Below, one piece after another: positions 55,188 to 64,000 of a stretch of DNA of 64,000 bases. The position numbers and the translations under genes are program-made. The stretch is from Zhengella mangrovi (GTDB taxonomy: Bacteria > Pseudomonadota > Alphaproteobacteria > Rhizobiales > Rhizobiaceae): contig NZ_PDVP01000018.1 in the NCBI RefSeq assembly GCF_002727065.1, positions 38,739-102,738 of the forward strand, given 5' to 3'. Position 1 is the first letter of the stretch. Every line of letters begins with the position of its first letter. The notes beneath the pieces were generated by a model that was not told the DNA's origin, did no database searches, and was given only the letters and a program-made list of their open reading frames with translations.

Positions 55188-57533
55188 ATGGCGTCGGCCC
55201 CGTCTCTCACCTTCCTTGTGCTTCTTTTGCCGTTTCTCGCGGCTGCGATCGCACCGCTGCTGACGCGCGCCCTGCGCCACAATGCAGCCTGGCTGCTGGC
55301 GCTCGTGCCGCTGTTCAACCTCGTCCATTTCGCCGGCTTCCTGCCCGAAATCGCCGCGGGCAGCCCGGTGACGGGCGGATATGCCTGGGTGCCGGAGGTC
55401 AATGTCAATTTCTCCTGGTACCTCGACGGTCTTTCGCTGACGTTCGCGCTGCTGGTGACCGGCATCGGGGCGCTCATCGTGCTCTATTCCGGCGGCTACC
55501 TGAAAGGCCACGAGGACCAGGGTCGTTTCTTCTCCTTCATCCTGATGTTCATGGGCGCCATGCAGGGCCTTGTCGTCGCTGACAATTTCCTGACGCTGTT
55601 CGTGTTCTGGGAACTGACGTCGATCACGTCCTTCCTGCTGATCGGTTTCGACCATTCGCGCGCGGCCTCGCGCCGCGCCGCGATCCAGGCCCTCGTCGTC
55701 ACCGGTCTCGGCGGCCTGTCGCTGCTCGCCGGCCTGCTGGTGATCTGGAACGTGACCGGCGTTTCGGAACTGTCGCTGCTGCTGGCAACCGGGGACACGA
55801 TGCGCGAAAGCCCCTTCTACCTGGCGGCCTTCCTGCTGATCCTCGGCGGCGCCTTCACCAAGTCGGCGCAATTCCCGCTGCATTTCTGGTTGCCCAACGC
55901 CATGGAGGCGCCAACGCCGGTTTCCGCCTACCTGCACTCGGCGACCATGGTGAAGGCCGGGGTCTACCTCCTGATGCGCCTCAACCCTGTCCTGGGCGAG
56001 ACGGCACTCTGGGAAACCGTCCTGCCGATCTTCGGTGGCACGACGCTCATCGTCGGCACGCTGCTCGCCACGCGGCAGACGGACCTGAAGCTCATGCTGG
56101 CCTATACCACGGTCGCTTCGCTCGGGCTTCTGGTCATGCTGACCGGCTTCGGCAACGAGGGCGCCATCGCCGGCGCGGTGCTCTACCTGATCGCCCACTC
56201 GATGTTCAAGGGCGGTCTCTTCATGGTTGCCGGCCTGGTCGACCATGAAAGCGGCACCCGCGATATCACACGGCTCGGCGGCTTGCGCAAGGCCATGCCC
56301 GTTACCTTTGCCGCCGCCGTCCTCGCTGCCTTCTCAATGGGCGGCCTGCCGCCTTTCTTCGGCTTCCTGGCCAAGGAAGAGATGTATTACGCCATGGTTC
56401 AGGGCGATGCCTGGAGCATCGCCGTGCTGGCGACCGCCGTGATCGGCAACGGCCTGATGTTCGTCATCGGCTTCGCCGTGGCGTTGAAACCGTTTCTGGG
56501 CGAGCCGGTGGAAACCCCCAAGCATGCGCATGAAGGCCCGGTCCTGTTGTGGCTTGGGCCCGCCACGCTCGGCCTGTGCGGACTGCTCGCCGCGCTCTTC
56601 TCGGCCACCAGCCACGCCTATTTCTCCGGCCCGATGGCCAGCGCCGTGGCCGGCACCCCTGTGCCGGTCGAGATCACCGTGGTCCCGCACCCGGGCGCTG
56701 CGCTTTACCTTTCGCTTTTCACCATCGCGCTCGGCATCCTGTTCTACTGGAACCTGGAGCGAATCCGCGGGATGATGACGGCGCTGCTGAACGCCATTGG
56801 CTGGGGACCCGACAAGGGCTTCGACCAGGTCATGCGCGGCCTCGTCCGTCTCGCCGGCCTGTTCACGCGCGTGATCCACAACGGCAAGATGGAAGTCTAC
56901 ATGACGGTCACCTTCGCCGGGATCGCGCTGGCGCTGATCCTGCCGATGTGGCTTTTCGGCGAGGGACCGGCCATGCCGGCCTTCCCGCAGCTTCCTTTCT
57001 ACGAATGGACGATCCTGGCCATCGCCGTGATCGGCATCGCCGCCGTCATCATCGCCAAGAACCGGCTGACGGCCATCGTCTCCCTGGGGATCCAGGGCTT
57101 TGCCGTGGCCGTCATCTTCATGCTGCTCGGCGCACCGGACCTGTCGTTCACCCAGTTCATGGTCGAGACGCTGTCGGTCGTCATCCTCGCCCTGGTCATG
57201 ACACGCCTGCGCCTGTCGCCGGCCGATCACCGCCCGACCGGGGAAAAGCTGATGGACATGACCGTCGCGGGCCTGGCGGGCATCGGTTTCGGCCTGGCGC
57301 TGCTCAAGATCACGCAGATCCCGTTCGACAATTCGCTGACCGATTTCTTCAACGCCAATTCGCGGGTCATCGCCCACGGCCGCAACATCGTCAACGTCAT
57401 CATCGTCGACTTCCGTGGCCTCGACACGCTGGGCGAAATTTCCGTCGTGATGATCACCGGCCTGGCGATCCTGGCGCTGATCCGCATCCGCAAGCCGCGT
57501 CGTGGCGCTGCCGCCGGAACGGGGGAGGGCTGA
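55188..57533 (+). CDS. mrpA: Na+/H+ antiporter subunit A
   Basis: 781 residues with about 20 membrane segments. It resembles the complex I subunit NuoL in its first two thirds, including the essential Glu in [17 protein letters not shown] and Lys in [16 protein letters not shown], plus the [17 protein letters not shown] helix. The C-terminal third carries the extra domain found in MrpA with [18 protein letters not shown]. It is the large subunit of a heptameric cation/proton antiporter driven by the proton gradient, expelling sodium. It heads mrpABCDEFG, six further genes each overlapping or within 10 bp. The ATG at 55188 is three bases after AGGA. Confidence 0.96.
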   Translation: MASAPSLTFLVLLLPFLAAAIAPLLTRALRHNAAWLLALVPLFNLVHFAGFLPEIAAGSPVTGGYAWVPEVNVNFSWYLDGLSLTFALLVTGIGALIVLYSGGYLKGHEDQGRFFSFILMFMGAMQGLVVADNFLTLFVFWELTSITSFLLIGFDHSRAASRRAAIQALVVTGLGGLSLLAGLLVIWNVTGVSELSLLLATGDTMRESPFYLAAFLLILGGAFTKSAQFPLHFWLPNAMEAPTPVSAYLHSATMVKAGVYLLMRLNPVLGETALWETVLPIFGGTTLIVGTLLATRQTDLKLMLAYTTVASLGLLVMLTGFGNEGAIAGAVLYLIAHSMFKGGLFMVAGLVDHESGTRDITRLGGLRKAMPVTFAAAVLAAFSMGGLPPFFGFLAKEEMYYAMVQGDAWSIAVLATAVIGNGLMFVIGFAVALKPFLGEPVETPKHAHEGPVLLWLGPATLGLCGLLAALFSATSHAYFSGPMASAVAGTPVPVEITVVPHPGAALYLSLFTIALGILFYWNLERIRGMMTALLNAIGWGPDKGFDQVMRGLVRLAGLFTRVIHNGKMEVYMTVTFAGIALALILPMWLFGEGPAMPAFPQLPFYEWTILAIAVIGIAAVIIAKNRLTAIVSLGIQGFAVAVIFMLLGAPDLSFTQFMVETLSVVILALVMTRLRLSPADHRPTGEKLMDMTVAGLAGIGFGLALLKITQIPFDNSLTDFFNANSRVIAHGRNIVNVIIVDFRGLDTLGEISVVMITGLAILALIRIRKPRRGAAAGTGEG

Positions 57534-57537
57534 GACC

Positions 57538-57957
57538 ATGCGCACGATCATCTTCCGCTCTGTCGCGCCCTACCTGACCAGCCTGATGGTGCTGTTCTCG
57601 CTCTTCGTGCTTCTGCGCGGCCACAATGAACCGGGCGGCGGCTTCATCGGCGGCCTGATCGCCGCTTCCGCCTTCGCCATCTACGGTATTGCCTGCGGCG
57701 TGTCGCCGGTCCGCCGGGCGATGTATTTCCATCCCATGGCGATCGCCGGTTTCGGCCTGTTTGTCGCCGCCATGGCCGGACTGGCTTCGCTGTTCGTCGG
57801 CGTGCCGTTCATGACCGGCCTGTGGGTGGAACCGGAATTCTTCGGCGTCACCTTGGCGCTGTCAACGCCGATGGTCTTCGACATCGGGGTCTACCTTGTG
57901 GTCGTCGGATCGATCACGTCGATCGCGCTCGCGCTCGAGGAAAGGGAGGACGACTGA
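57538..57957 (+). CDS. mrpB: Na+/H+ antiporter subunit B
   Basis: 139 residues with four membrane segments. The signature [21 protein letters not shown] is shared by MrpB/MnhB proteins. It lies 4 bp after mrpA and its stop overlaps the mrpC ATG. It belongs to the Mrp complex and is required for its assembly. Here it is a separate gene rather than fused to MrpA as in some rhizobia. Confidence 0.95.
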   Translation: MRTIIFRSVAPYLTSLMVLFSLFVLLRGHNEPGGGFIGGLIAASAFAIYGIACGVSPVRRAMYFHPMAIAGFGLFVAAMAGLASLFVGVPFMTGLWVEPEFFGVTLALSTPMVFDIGVYLVVVGSITSIALALEEREDD

Positions 57958-58334
57958 TGGAAACCGCGCTCTCGGTCCTCGTGGGCCTGTTCTTTGCCGT
58001 CGCGATCTATCTTCTTCTGTCCAAGCACACGATCAGGATCCTGCTGGGCGTCGCCCTGCTCGGAAATGCGGTCAACCTGCTGATCTTCACGGCCGGGCGC
58101 GTCCTGCGCGAGACCCCGCCGATCATCCCTGACGGGCTCTATACCCCGCCTGTCCCGGTCGCCAATCCGCTGCCGCAGGCGCTGATCCTGACGGCGATCG
58201 TGATTTCCTTCTCCTTCTTTGCCTTCCTCCTGGTCCTGGCCTACCGCGCCTACCAGGATATCGGCACCGACGACACCGACGAAATGCGCCTGGCCGAGCC
58301 CGAGGGTGACCGCCTGCCGCCGCTGGGATATTGA
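57957..58334 (+). CDS. mrpC: Na+/H+ antiporter subunit C
   Basis: 125 residues with three membrane segments, homologous to complex I subunit NuoK. Typical features are GVALLGNAVNLLIFTAG and the PPVPVANPLPQALILTAIVIS segment. It starts with the ATG overlapping the mrpB stop codon (TGATG at 57955-57959). The C-terminal tail is acidic and ends in LPPLGY. Confidence 0.95.
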   Translation: METALSVLVGLFFAVAIYLLLSKHTIRILLGVALLGNAVNLLIFTAGRVLRETPPIIPDGLYTPPVPVANPLPQALILTAIVISFSFFAFLLVLAYRAYQDIGTDDTDEMRLAEPEGDRLPPLGY

Positions 58335-58341
58335 GGCAGTC

Positions 58342-59910
58342 ATGGCCGGAGCCGCTTCCCCTCACGCCGACCTCGCCAGTGCCATGGTCCTCCAGCCGGT
58401 CGCTGCAGCCGACTGGCTGGTTGTCGCGCCTGTCGTCATTCCCATCGTTTTCGGCGCCGCCCTGCTGATGTTCCGCAAGGAAACGCAGCAGCACATGGTC
58501 GTTTCCATCATCGCTTTCGCGCTGCTCTTGCTCGCCGATGCCGCTTTGCTGTGGCGGGTCATCGAGCACGGACCGATCGTCATGACCATGGGCCGCTGGC
58601 TGCCGCCCTTCGGCATCACCTTCCAGGCCGATGTGCTGGGCGCCGGGCTCGCCACGGTGGCCGGCCTGGTCGCCTTTGCCGCCGTGCTCTTTTCCTTCCG
58701 CGATATCGACACCACGGGACGGCGCTACGGCTTCTACACGTTCTTCCTCCTGATGATGGCCGGCGTTCACGGCGCCTTCCTCACCGGCGACATCTTCAAC
58801 CTCTATGTCTGGTTCGAGGTGCTTCTGATCTCGTCCTTCGGTCTGCTGGTGCTGGGGTCCGAGCACGAACAGATCGATGGCGCGGTCAAGTATGCGTTTC
58901 TGAACCTGGTCGCCACGACCCTGTTCCTGATTGCTGTCGGCCTGCTTTACGGCGCCTTCGGTACGCTGAACATGGCCGATCTGGCAGGCAAGATCGCTGC
59001 AGCCAAGGGGCAGGCGCCGGTCATGACGCTGGCGACGCTCTTCCTGTTCGCCTTCGCCATGAAGGCTGCGGCCTTCCCGGTGAACTTCTGGTTGCCGGCG
59101 TCCTATCACACGCCACGGATCATCGTTTCGGCCCTGTTTGCCGGCCTGCTGACCAAGGTCGGCATCTATGCGCTGCTGCGCGTTCTGGTCATGCTTTTCC
59201 CGGTCGAGCGCGACATGCTGGCCATCGTCATCGCCTGGGTTGCCGCCTTCACCATGGTGCTCGGCATCCTCGGCGCGCTGGCCCAGTCGGATATCCGCCG
59301 CGCCGTCGGCTTCGTCGTCGTCTCGGGAATCGGCGTCATGCTGGCGGGCCTGGCGCTGGGCAGCGAGCTTGGCCTGACCGCCGCCATCCTCTACGCCCTG
59401 CACTCGATGATCGCCATGACCGCCGTCTACATGCTGGTCGGCCTGATGGCGGAAGCCGGCGGGTCGGTATCCCTGCACAGCCTGGCGGGCCTGTACCGGG
59501 CGCATCCCTTCATGGCCGCACTGGCCCTGGTCCTGTTTTTTGCCGTCGCCGGCCTGCCGCCGTTCTCCGGCGTCTGGCCGAAGGTTTTCGTGGTCAAGGC
59601 GTCGCTGGACGTGGGCGCCTGGTGGCTGGCCTTCGCCGTTCTGCTGACCGGCCTGCTGACGACCATCACGCTCGGTCGCGTCTTCGCCCTGGCGTTCTGG
59701 AGAAATCATGCCGAGGAACCGGCGACCATGGTGCCTGGCGATCCGATCACGTGGAAGACCTATGCGCCCGTCGTGCTTCTGACCGCGGCCGTGGTCTTCA
59801 TCGGCTTCTATCCGCAGCCGGTGCTGGATGTCGCCCACGCGGCCGCCCGCACCATCCTGTTTTCATCCGGCTACGTGAACGCGGTCCTGCCGGCGGGAGG
59901 TGGCGCATGA
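58342..59910 (+). CDS. mrpD: Na+/H+ antiporter subunit D
   Basis: 522 residues with about 14 membrane segments, homologous to NuoN/NuoM. Conserved charged residues are in [19 protein letters not shown] (Glu) and [15 protein letters not shown] (Lys), the putative proton path. The ATG at 58342 is 8 bp after mrpC. The following mrpE start overlaps its stop (ATGA). It forms the second large pump-like subunit of the complex. Confidence 0.95.
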   Translation: MAGAASPHADLASAMVLQPVAAADWLVVAPVVIPIVFGAALLMFRKETQQHMVVSIIAFALLLLADAALLWRVIEHGPIVMTMGRWLPPFGITFQADVLGAGLATVAGLVAFAAVLFSFRDIDTTGRRYGFYTFFLLMMAGVHGAFLTGDIFNLYVWFEVLLISSFGLLVLGSEHEQIDGAVKYAFLNLVATTLFLIAVGLLYGAFGTLNMADLAGKIAAAKGQAPVMTLATLFLFAFAMKAAAFPVNFWLPASYHTPRIIVSALFAGLLTKVGIYALLRVLVMLFPVERDMLAIVIAWVAAFTMVLGILGALAQSDIRRAVGFVVVSGIGVMLAGLALGSELGLTAAILYALHSMIAMTAVYMLVGLMAEAGGSVSLHSLAGLYRAHPFMAALALVLFFAVAGLPPFSGVWPKVFVVKASLDVGAWWLAFAVLLTGLLTTITLGRVFALAFWRNHAEEPATMVPGDPITWKTYAPVVLLTAAVVFIGFYPQPVLDVAHAAARTILFSSGYVNAVLPAGGGA

Positions 59911-60380
59911 ACCTCTATCTGGTCAATATCCTGCTCGCCCTGACCTGGGGGCTGATGTCCGGCTCCTTTTCGCTGGTCAACCTGATCTTCGGATTCGTCC
60001 TCGGCATGGGCGCCCTCTACCTCATCCGCGAGCAGGTGGGGTCGCTCGGGTATTTCCAGCGCGCCTGGCGCGTCCTTTCGCTCGCCTGGCTGTTCATCTG
60101 GGAACTGGTGCTCTCGGCCTGGAAGGTGGCCGTCATGGTCATGTCGCCGAACATGAATCTCAAGCCGGGCATCTTTGCCTATCCGCTCCGGGTGGACCGC
60201 GATTTCGAGATCACGCTTCTGGCCAACCTGATCACGCTGACGCCTGGCACCCTGTCGGTGGACGTTTCGGAAGACCGATCGACGCTCTATGTGCACGCGA
60301 TCGACTGCTCCGATCCCGACAGCACGCGCGCCGACATTGCCGAAGGTTTCGAACGCAAGATCATGGAGGCGTTCCGGTGA
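59907..60380 (+). CDS. mrpE: Na+/H+ antiporter subunit E
   Basis: 157 residues. Two or three membrane segments are followed by a soluble C-terminal domain with the family motif [13 protein letters not shown] and an acidic stretch ending in [10 protein letters not shown]. Its ATG overlaps the mrpD stop codon and its stop overlaps the GTG start of mrpF. Confidence 0.95.
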   Translation: MNLYLVNILLALTWGLMSGSFSLVNLIFGFVLGMGALYLIREQVGSLGYFQRAWRVLSLAWLFIWELVLSAWKVAVMVMSPNMNLKPGIFAYPLRVDRDFEITLLANLITLTPGTLSVDVSEDRSTLYVHAIDCSDPDSTRADIAEGFERKIMEAFR

Positions 60381-60709
60381 GACCCGACGAACTGTTCCTG
60401 GCCGCATCCGAACTCATCGCGCTGGCGCTGCTGAGCGCCGCCTTCCTGCTGACCGTCTACCGGGTCGTCCGCGGGCCGACCTTGCCCGACCGGATTCTTG
60501 GCCTCGATATGCTGGTCGCCGCCGCCATCGGCTTCATCGCGGTCATCGGCATCCGGACCGGCTACACGCTCTATGTGGACATCGCCATTGCGCTGGGCCT
60601 GGTCGGCTTTCTGGCCACCGTTGCCTTTGCCCGCTTCGTGCTGGCGCGCGGCAAGACGGAAGGCGTTCTGCCACCCGGGCGCGAACGGGAGGTTCGGGAC
60701 CGGACATGA
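60377..60709 (+). CDS. mrpF: Na+/H+ antiporter subunit F
   Basis: 110 residues with three membrane segments and the motif [19 protein letters not shown] characteristic of MrpF. The GTG start at 60377 overlaps the mrpE stop (GTGA). The C-terminus is basic and overlaps the mrpG start (ATGA). Confidence 0.94.
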   Translation: MRPDELFLAASELIALALLSAAFLLTVYRVVRGPTLPDRILGLDMLVAAAIGFIAVIGIRTGYTLYVDIAIALGLVGFLATVAFARFVLARGKTEGVLPPGREREVRDRT

Positions 60710-61059
60710 TCGAGATTCTTTCCAACTACCTCACCGGAGCCCTGCTGATCATCGGATCGGCCTTCGCGGTCGTCGCGGCCATCGGCATCAACCGCCTGCC
60801 CGATGTCTACAGCCGCATGCACGCGGCCTCCAAGGCGGGAACGCTCGGTTCGGGCGTGATGCTGATCGCGCTGGCCATCTATGCCCAGGACACGGGGACG
60901 ACGCTGCGTGCGCTGGCCGGCGTGGTCTTCTTCCTGCTGACGGCCCCAATATCTTCACATCTTCTTGCTAAGGCCGCTTATGCTGTCGGCTACCCGATGT
61001 GGAAGGGAACAGTACTTGACGAAATGCCCCCGGATTCGCGGATCGGCGCCGACGATTGA
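60706..61059 (+). CDS. mrpG: Na+/H+ antiporter subunit G
   Basis: 117 residues with three membrane segments. The motif [24 protein letters not shown] is the MrpG signature, followed by [14 protein letters not shown]. It is the last gene of the operon. Within the complex it is needed for assembly. The next 312 bp hold no gene. Confidence 0.94.
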   Translation: MIEILSNYLTGALLIIGSAFAVVAAIGINRLPDVYSRMHAASKAGTLGSGVMLIALAIYAQDTGTTLRALAGVVFFLLTAPISSHLLAKAAYAVGYPMWKGTVLDEMPPDSRIGADD

Positions 61060-61371
61060 TTTCGCTTGGTCTCGCGACGGAAGGAAATTCCATTTCAGCG
61101 GGCAATTATTAAGAATCAATGCATTCAAATAAATATTCCAGTAACAATCATTCCGTGTAGAGTTTCAATTTCCCTTGGGGCAGGCCGAATTCCGCCAGCT
61201 CAAAACTAGGGGTCCGCAAGAACGCCAATATATTACTCTTGCAATTTCAAAAATGAATGCAATATATGGTGCGGTCAGCGCGACTCGCGTAGATGTGAAA
61301 AATCGCATTTCAGCCACATTCTAATCGCGTTGCAAAGAACAAGAAGCATTGATCGAAACGGGGCAAATGAA
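61060..61371. promoter_or_regulatory. AT-rich leader of mucR (no gene seen)
   Basis: These 312 bp between mrpG and mucR are strongly AT-rich in a GC-rich genome. They hold many TA steps, including AATATATT near 61228-61236 and CAATATAT near 61260. MucR proteins bind such AT-rich, TA-containing DNA and often repress their own gene, so autoregulatory sites are expected here. No ribosome-binding site or credible small gene was found. The mrp operon terminator is not obvious. Confidence 0.5.
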
Positions 61372-61803
61372 ATGGAAACCACGCAAACATCTGAAGCAGG
61401 CGTAGAAAACCTGATCGAACTTACCGCCGATGTTGTTGCTGCCTATGTTAGCAACAATGTTGTTCCGGTGACCGAACTTCCGGTTCTCATCGCCGATGTC
61501 CACGCCGCGCTCGGCCGTGCCGGCGGAGCCCGGGTCGAAGGTCTGCCGATGGCTGAAAAGCAGAAGCCGGCCGTAAATCCGAAGAAGTCCGTTCACGACG
61601 ACTTTATTGTTTGTCTTGAGGACGGCAAGAAGTTCAAGTCCTTGAAGCGTCACCTGATGACCCACTATGGCCTGACGCCGGAAGCCTACCGCGAAAAGTG
61701 GGGCTTGGATCCCAACTACCCGATGGTCGCGCCGAATTACGCGGCAGCGCGTTCGCGCCTGGCCAAGGAAATGGGGCTTGGTCGCAAGCCCAAGGAAAAG
61801 TGA
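61372..61803 (+). CDS. mucR: MucR/Ros-family zinc-finger regulator
   Basis: 143 residues. An acidic N-terminal oligomerisation region precedes the single zinc finger, in which Cys81, Asp84, His94 and His98 ([18 protein letters not shown]) form the ligand set of the Cys-Asp variant. The C-terminal [20 protein letters not shown] stretch and [13 protein letters not shown] complete the DNA-binding domain. It acts as an H-NS-like regulator of surface polysaccharide, motility and cell-cycle genes in Rhizobiales. The start is the ATG at 61372, with GGGGC upstream. A hairpin terminator follows at 61830-61870. Its target may include the polysaccharide locus at the left of the window. Confidence 0.94.
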   Translation: METTQTSEAGVENLIELTADVVAAYVSNNVVPVTELPVLIADVHAALGRAGGARVEGLPMAEKQKPAVNPKKSVHDDFIVCLEDGKKFKSLKRHLMTHYGLTPEAYREKWGLDPNYPMVAPNYAAARSRLAKEMGLGRKPKEK

Positions 61804-61829
61804 TCTGAGAAGATCAGTCCGGATTTCAG

Positions 61830-61870
61830 ACAGGCGGTCCCCAGCGATGAGGGCCGCCTGTTTCGTTTCT
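61830..61870 (+). terminator. Rho-independent terminator of mucR
   Basis: The 8-bp stem ACAGGCGG (61830-61837) and CCGCCTGT (61854-61861) encloses a 16-nt loop and is followed by a T-rich tract (TTTCGTTTCT). It starts 26 bp past the stop codon. Confidence 0.72.
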
Positions 61871-61990
61871 TGGCCCCTCTTTGGCCCCGCTGCCCTGGCG
61901 GCAGCACCGCTCGGCACGCCGTGCCGAAGGGCGCTTGGACGGGAACGGCGGGATCCGCCGGCGAGGTCGCCAAGCCTCCAACACCCAGCC

Positions 61991-62227
61991 CTATTGGGCC
62001 GCGAGCCGGTCGCGCAATTGCCGCAACGCGACGTGCCGGTTGAAGTCGTAGCTCCAGTGACCGGCCAGGCCGCGCAGGCGCTCGCGCTCCAGTAGACGGC
62101 TCACCTTCGCCCTCATCGCCTGCAGCTTCGTCCTGTCCGCGGGGACTGGCCAGGGTGGCGTCTCTCCGCCTGTGCCATGGGCGGGCGTGGCGGACGTGAT
62201 CCGGATGCCGTCCGGCGTCTGGTGCAT
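61991..62227 (-). CDS. Small basic hypothetical protein
   Basis: 78 residues with no recognised domain. The N-terminal half is Pro- and Thr-rich and the C-terminal half is helical and basic (Arg-rich, LERERLRGLAGHW). No membrane segment or signal peptide. A strong GGAGG lies six bases before the ATG at 62227, which supports translation. It converges on mucR with 187 bp between stop codons and is divergent from the DnaA-like gene, with 169 bp of shared promoter region. Function unknown; I cannot exclude a spurious frame. Confidence 0.55.
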   Translation of the reverse strand: MHQTPDGIRITSATPAHGTGGETPPWPVPADRTKLQAMRAKVSRLLERERLRGLAGHWSYDFNRHVALRQLRDRLAAQ

Positions 62228-62396
62228 GATGATCCTCCATCGTCTTGACGGCCTGCATCTTCCGCCCGCCTCCCTGCCTGTGGACAGCCCAGGGCTGTCG
62301 AGGGAAATTTCTCAACCACAAAGTTCCTGTTATGTTCACGCAAGCTCGGGTTCGGACTATAAGGAAAATAGTCCTGTCAAACTGGGAGTGCGGATC

Positions 62397-62861
62397 GTGG
62401 CTGAACCATTGAGAACTGGCGTCGAGGAAACGGCGAAGGGAGAGTGGCCGGCGGCGGTGCCCCTCGTTTCCGAGACCTGCATGGACCGGTTCGCACCGGC
62501 AGCAGCCTTGCCGAAGCGGCGTGACGAATATGCGGCCGCCGTCTGCGACGGGCTGATCGACCTGGTGTCCGACCTTTTCAACGTTTCGAGCAAGGAAATC
62601 CGCTCCCCCGGCCGCAACATCAAACCGGTCGTTCGCGTGCGGCAACTGGCCATGTACGTCGCCCATGTCGCCCTTCAACTGACGATGGGCGAAGTGGGCA
62701 AGGGCTTCGGCCGTGACCGGACAACGGTGGTTCATGCCTGCCACCTGATCGAGGACCTGCGCGACGATCCCGATTTCGATACCCTTGCCGGCCGTGTGGA
62801 ATACCTCGCCACGCGCCTGTTTGCACAGGGAGGCATGGACCATGGCACCGCGGCCGAGTGA
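62397..62861 (+). CDS. Stand-alone DnaA domain IV-like DNA-binding protein
   Basis: 154 residues from a GTG with GGGAG eight bases upstream. Residues about 50-140 resemble the C-terminal origin-binding domain of DnaA. Helices with KEIRSPGRNIKPVVRVRQLAM are followed by GKGFGRDRTTVVHACHLIEDL, in which GRDRTTV corresponds to the DHTTV signature of DnaA recognition helices. The ATPase domain and N-terminal DnaB-binding domain are missing. It may bind DnaA-box-like sites or have been recruited as a transcription factor. It overlaps the next gene by 20 bp, so the pair is probably cotranslated. Confidence 0.8.
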   Translation: MAEPLRTGVEETAKGEWPAAVPLVSETCMDRFAPAAALPKRRDEYAAAVCDGLIDLVSDLFNVSSKEIRSPGRNIKPVVRVRQLAMYVAHVALQLTMGEVGKGFGRDRTTVVHACHLIEDLRDDPDFDTLAGRVEYLATRLFAQGGMDHGTAAE

Positions 62862-63420
62862 CGGGCGCGCATCGCGCAGGCGCAAGGCCGTTGAAGCGCC
62901 CAAGACGATCGCGGCCGGCAGGATGAACCCGGCGGAATCGCCGCTCGCGGTTCTTGCCCGCCACAAGTCACGCGACGGATCGGCGTTTCTGACGCCCGCG
63001 GAGATCGAGGCCGGGGAACGGTTCCGGAGCGATTGCGAGAAGGCAAGCATCCGCCCCGGCCTTGGCACGAACTGGCAGTTCCAGGCTGCGTCCGGCCATC
63101 GCGGCGGCGGAGCAGGGGGCCTGGCCGATCTCACGGCGGCCGCGCTCGACGCCCGTCGCCGGATCGACCGTGCGCTGGACGCCGTCGGGCCGGACCTGTC
63201 CGGCCTGCTGCTCGATATCTGCTGTTTTCTGAAGGGGATGGAACAGGTCGAACTTGAGCGCCAGTGGCCGCGCCGGTCCGCCAAGCTCGTCGTGAAAACC
63301 GGGCTTGGCCTGCTGGCCCGTCACTATGGTCTCGTGCCGCGCGGGGGCGCGGTGCCCGGCAGGCTCCGCCACTGGGGAACCGGGGACCACAGGCCGACGC
63401 ATGGGGTCCCGATGGATTGA
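62842..63420 (+). CDS. DUF6456-type protein downstream of the DnaA-like gene
   Basis: 192 residues. A basic N-terminal tail (about 1-45) leads to a compact domain with LTPAEIEAGERFRSDCEKASI, ARRRIDRALDAVGPDLSGLLLD and VKTGLGLLARHYGL. The domain resembles DUF6456, a family often found in Rhizobiales; this identification is from memory. No catalytic motif is evident, and the layout is reminiscent of phage- or regulator-derived helical proteins. The ATG at 62842 lies inside the end of the DnaA-like gene, a 20-bp overlap. It may be its functional partner. Confidence 0.75.
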   Translation: MAPRPSDGRASRRRKAVEAPKTIAAGRMNPAESPLAVLARHKSRDGSAFLTPAEIEAGERFRSDCEKASIRPGLGTNWQFQAASGHRGGGAGGLADLTAAALDARRRIDRALDAVGPDLSGLLLDICCFLKGMEQVELERQWPRRSAKLVVKTGLGLLARHYGLVPRGGAVPGRLRHWGTGDHRPTHGVPMD

Positions 63421-63432
63421 GGCGCTGCGGGC

Positions 63433-63870
63433 TCAGCCGGCCAGGCGGCTTTCCGCTTCCTTGCGCATGCGGGCGATCATCGCCCGCACGCCGTTGGCCC
63501 TTTGCGGCGTCAGGTGTTCGTCCAGGCCAAGGTCGCGAAGCGTGCCCTCGGCATCCAGCGCAAGGATCTCGCTGGCGCGCTTGCCCGTGTGAAGCGCGAT
63601 CATGATGGCGACCAGCCCGCGCACGATATGCGCGTCGGAATCGGCCCGGAACGTCATGACCGGATCGGCGCCGTCACCGGCATCGGTGACCAGCCAGACC
63701 TGGCTGACGCAGCCCTTCACCTTGTTGGTGTCGGAGTGCTCCGCTTCGGTGATCGCCGGCAGCTCGCGGCCGAGGTCGATGACATAGCGGTAGCGGTCTT
63801 CCCAATCGTCCAGGAAGGAGAAGTCCTCGCGGATGGATTCGATGGTCGGCAGGGTTCTGGTTTCGCTCAT
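63433..63870 (-). CDS. sufE: Cysteine desulfuration protein SufE
   Basis: 145 residues. The sulfur-accepting Cys54 lies in NKVKGCVSQVWL, with the family motif DDWEDRYRYVIDLGRELP before it and a C-terminal GLDEHLTPQRANGVRAM stretch. SufE takes persulfide sulfur from a SufS-type desulfurase and hands it on for Fe-S cluster assembly. The ATG at 63870 gives the normal N-terminus, though no clear ribosome-binding site precedes it. It ends 12 bp from the convergent DUF6456-type gene. Confidence 0.93.
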   Translation of the reverse strand: MSETRTLPTIESIREDFSFLDDWEDRYRYVIDLGRELPAITEAEHSDTNKVKGCVSQVWLVTDAGDGADPVMTFRADSDAHIVRGLVAIMIALHTGKRASEILALDAEGTLRDLGLDEHLTPQRANGVRAMIARMRKEAESRLAG

Positions 63871-63882
63871 GCGAGCGATATA

Positions 63883-64000
63883 GAGCAATTGCAGCGAAAG
63901 TGGAAACCGGTTTCGCGTTCGCGATTGCGGCAGAGAAGAGCAATTGCAGCGAAAGTGGAAACCGGTTTCGCGTTCGCGATTGCGGCAGAGAAGAGCAATT
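63883..64000. repeat. 55-bp tandem direct repeat (two copies plus start of third)
   Basis: Two identical 55-bp units occupy 63883-63937 and 63938-63992, and the first 8 bases of a third reach the right edge. Each unit contains GCAATTGC and a core GTGGAAACCGGTTTCGCG, similar to short intergenic repeats widespread in rhizobia. The array lies directly upstream of sufE and may continue beyond the window. Confidence 0.9.

Noticed and set aside
1..64000. CRISPR arrays, insertion sequences and prophage
   Set aside because: No repeat-spacer pattern, transposase, terminal inverted repeats or phage structural genes were found.

Overview
The window is about 64 kb of GC-rich DNA from an alphaproteobacterium, most likely of the order Hyphomicrobiales (Rhizobiales). 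The evidence is a MucR/Ros regulator, a rhizobial-type L-asparaginase, an ExoQ-like polymerase with rhizobial-style exopolysaccharide genes, a betC-betA-betB choline-sulfate operon, and a terminal tandem repeat whose core resembles intergenic elements common in rhizobia. Genus and replicon cannot be fixed. Betaine synthesis and a full Mrp antiporter suggest an organism that meets salt or osmotic stress.

Region 1 (1-15.5 kb) is a surface-polysaccharide locus. It holds a partial Wzx-type flippase, a polysaccharide deacetylase, one GT2 and two GT4 glycosyltransferases, a tandem alpha/beta-hydrolase protein, a GH5 glycanase, an ExoQ/Wzy-type polymerase, a Wzz-type chain-length protein without a kinase domain, UDP-glucose 6-dehydrogenase, a flavin reductase and a second polymerase/ligase-like membrane protein. 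UDP-glucuronate production implies an acidic polymer. The priming transferase and outer-membrane exporter are not seen and may lie left of position 1. A cold-shock gene is inserted at 1.4-1.7 kb.

Region 2 (15.6-17.3 kb) is a small regulatory island: an HTH-only LuxR protein, an AT-rich intergenic stretch with dyads, a 93-residue unknown protein and a LuxR-type receptor with no synthase gene nearby.

Region 3 (17.4-25.3 kb) carries an acyl-CoA synthetase, PoxB, tRNA-Pro(CGG), a phosphohexomutase, and a fusion of mannose-1-phosphate guanylyltransferase with an AGE-family isomerase. The last two together could turn hexose phosphates into GDP-mannose.

Region 4 (25.3-41.6 kb) is metabolic: choline-sulfate to glycine betaine (betCAB), a thiolase-SDR pair, a DUF3750 protein divergent from asparaginase, a Tat-exported beta-helix protein, an AI-2E family permease with a ClsC-like phospholipase D protein, and methylmalonyl-CoA mutase (mutA-mutB).

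Region 5 (41.8-55 kb) is mixed housekeeping: a HerA-like ATPase, a lipoprotein L,D-transpeptidase, a haloacid dehalogenase, a branched-chain aminotransferase, Fe-SOD, cytochrome c', a diheme cytochrome c, an EmrB-type exporter, a YqaA protein, oligopeptidase B, a GST and MsrB.

Region 6 (55-64 kb) contains a complete seven-gene Mrp (Mnh) Na+/H+ antiporter operon, mucR behind an AT-rich leader, a 78-residue unknown, a stand-alone DnaA-domain-IV-like protein overlapping a DUF6456-type gene, sufE, and a 55-bp tandem repeat running off the right edge.
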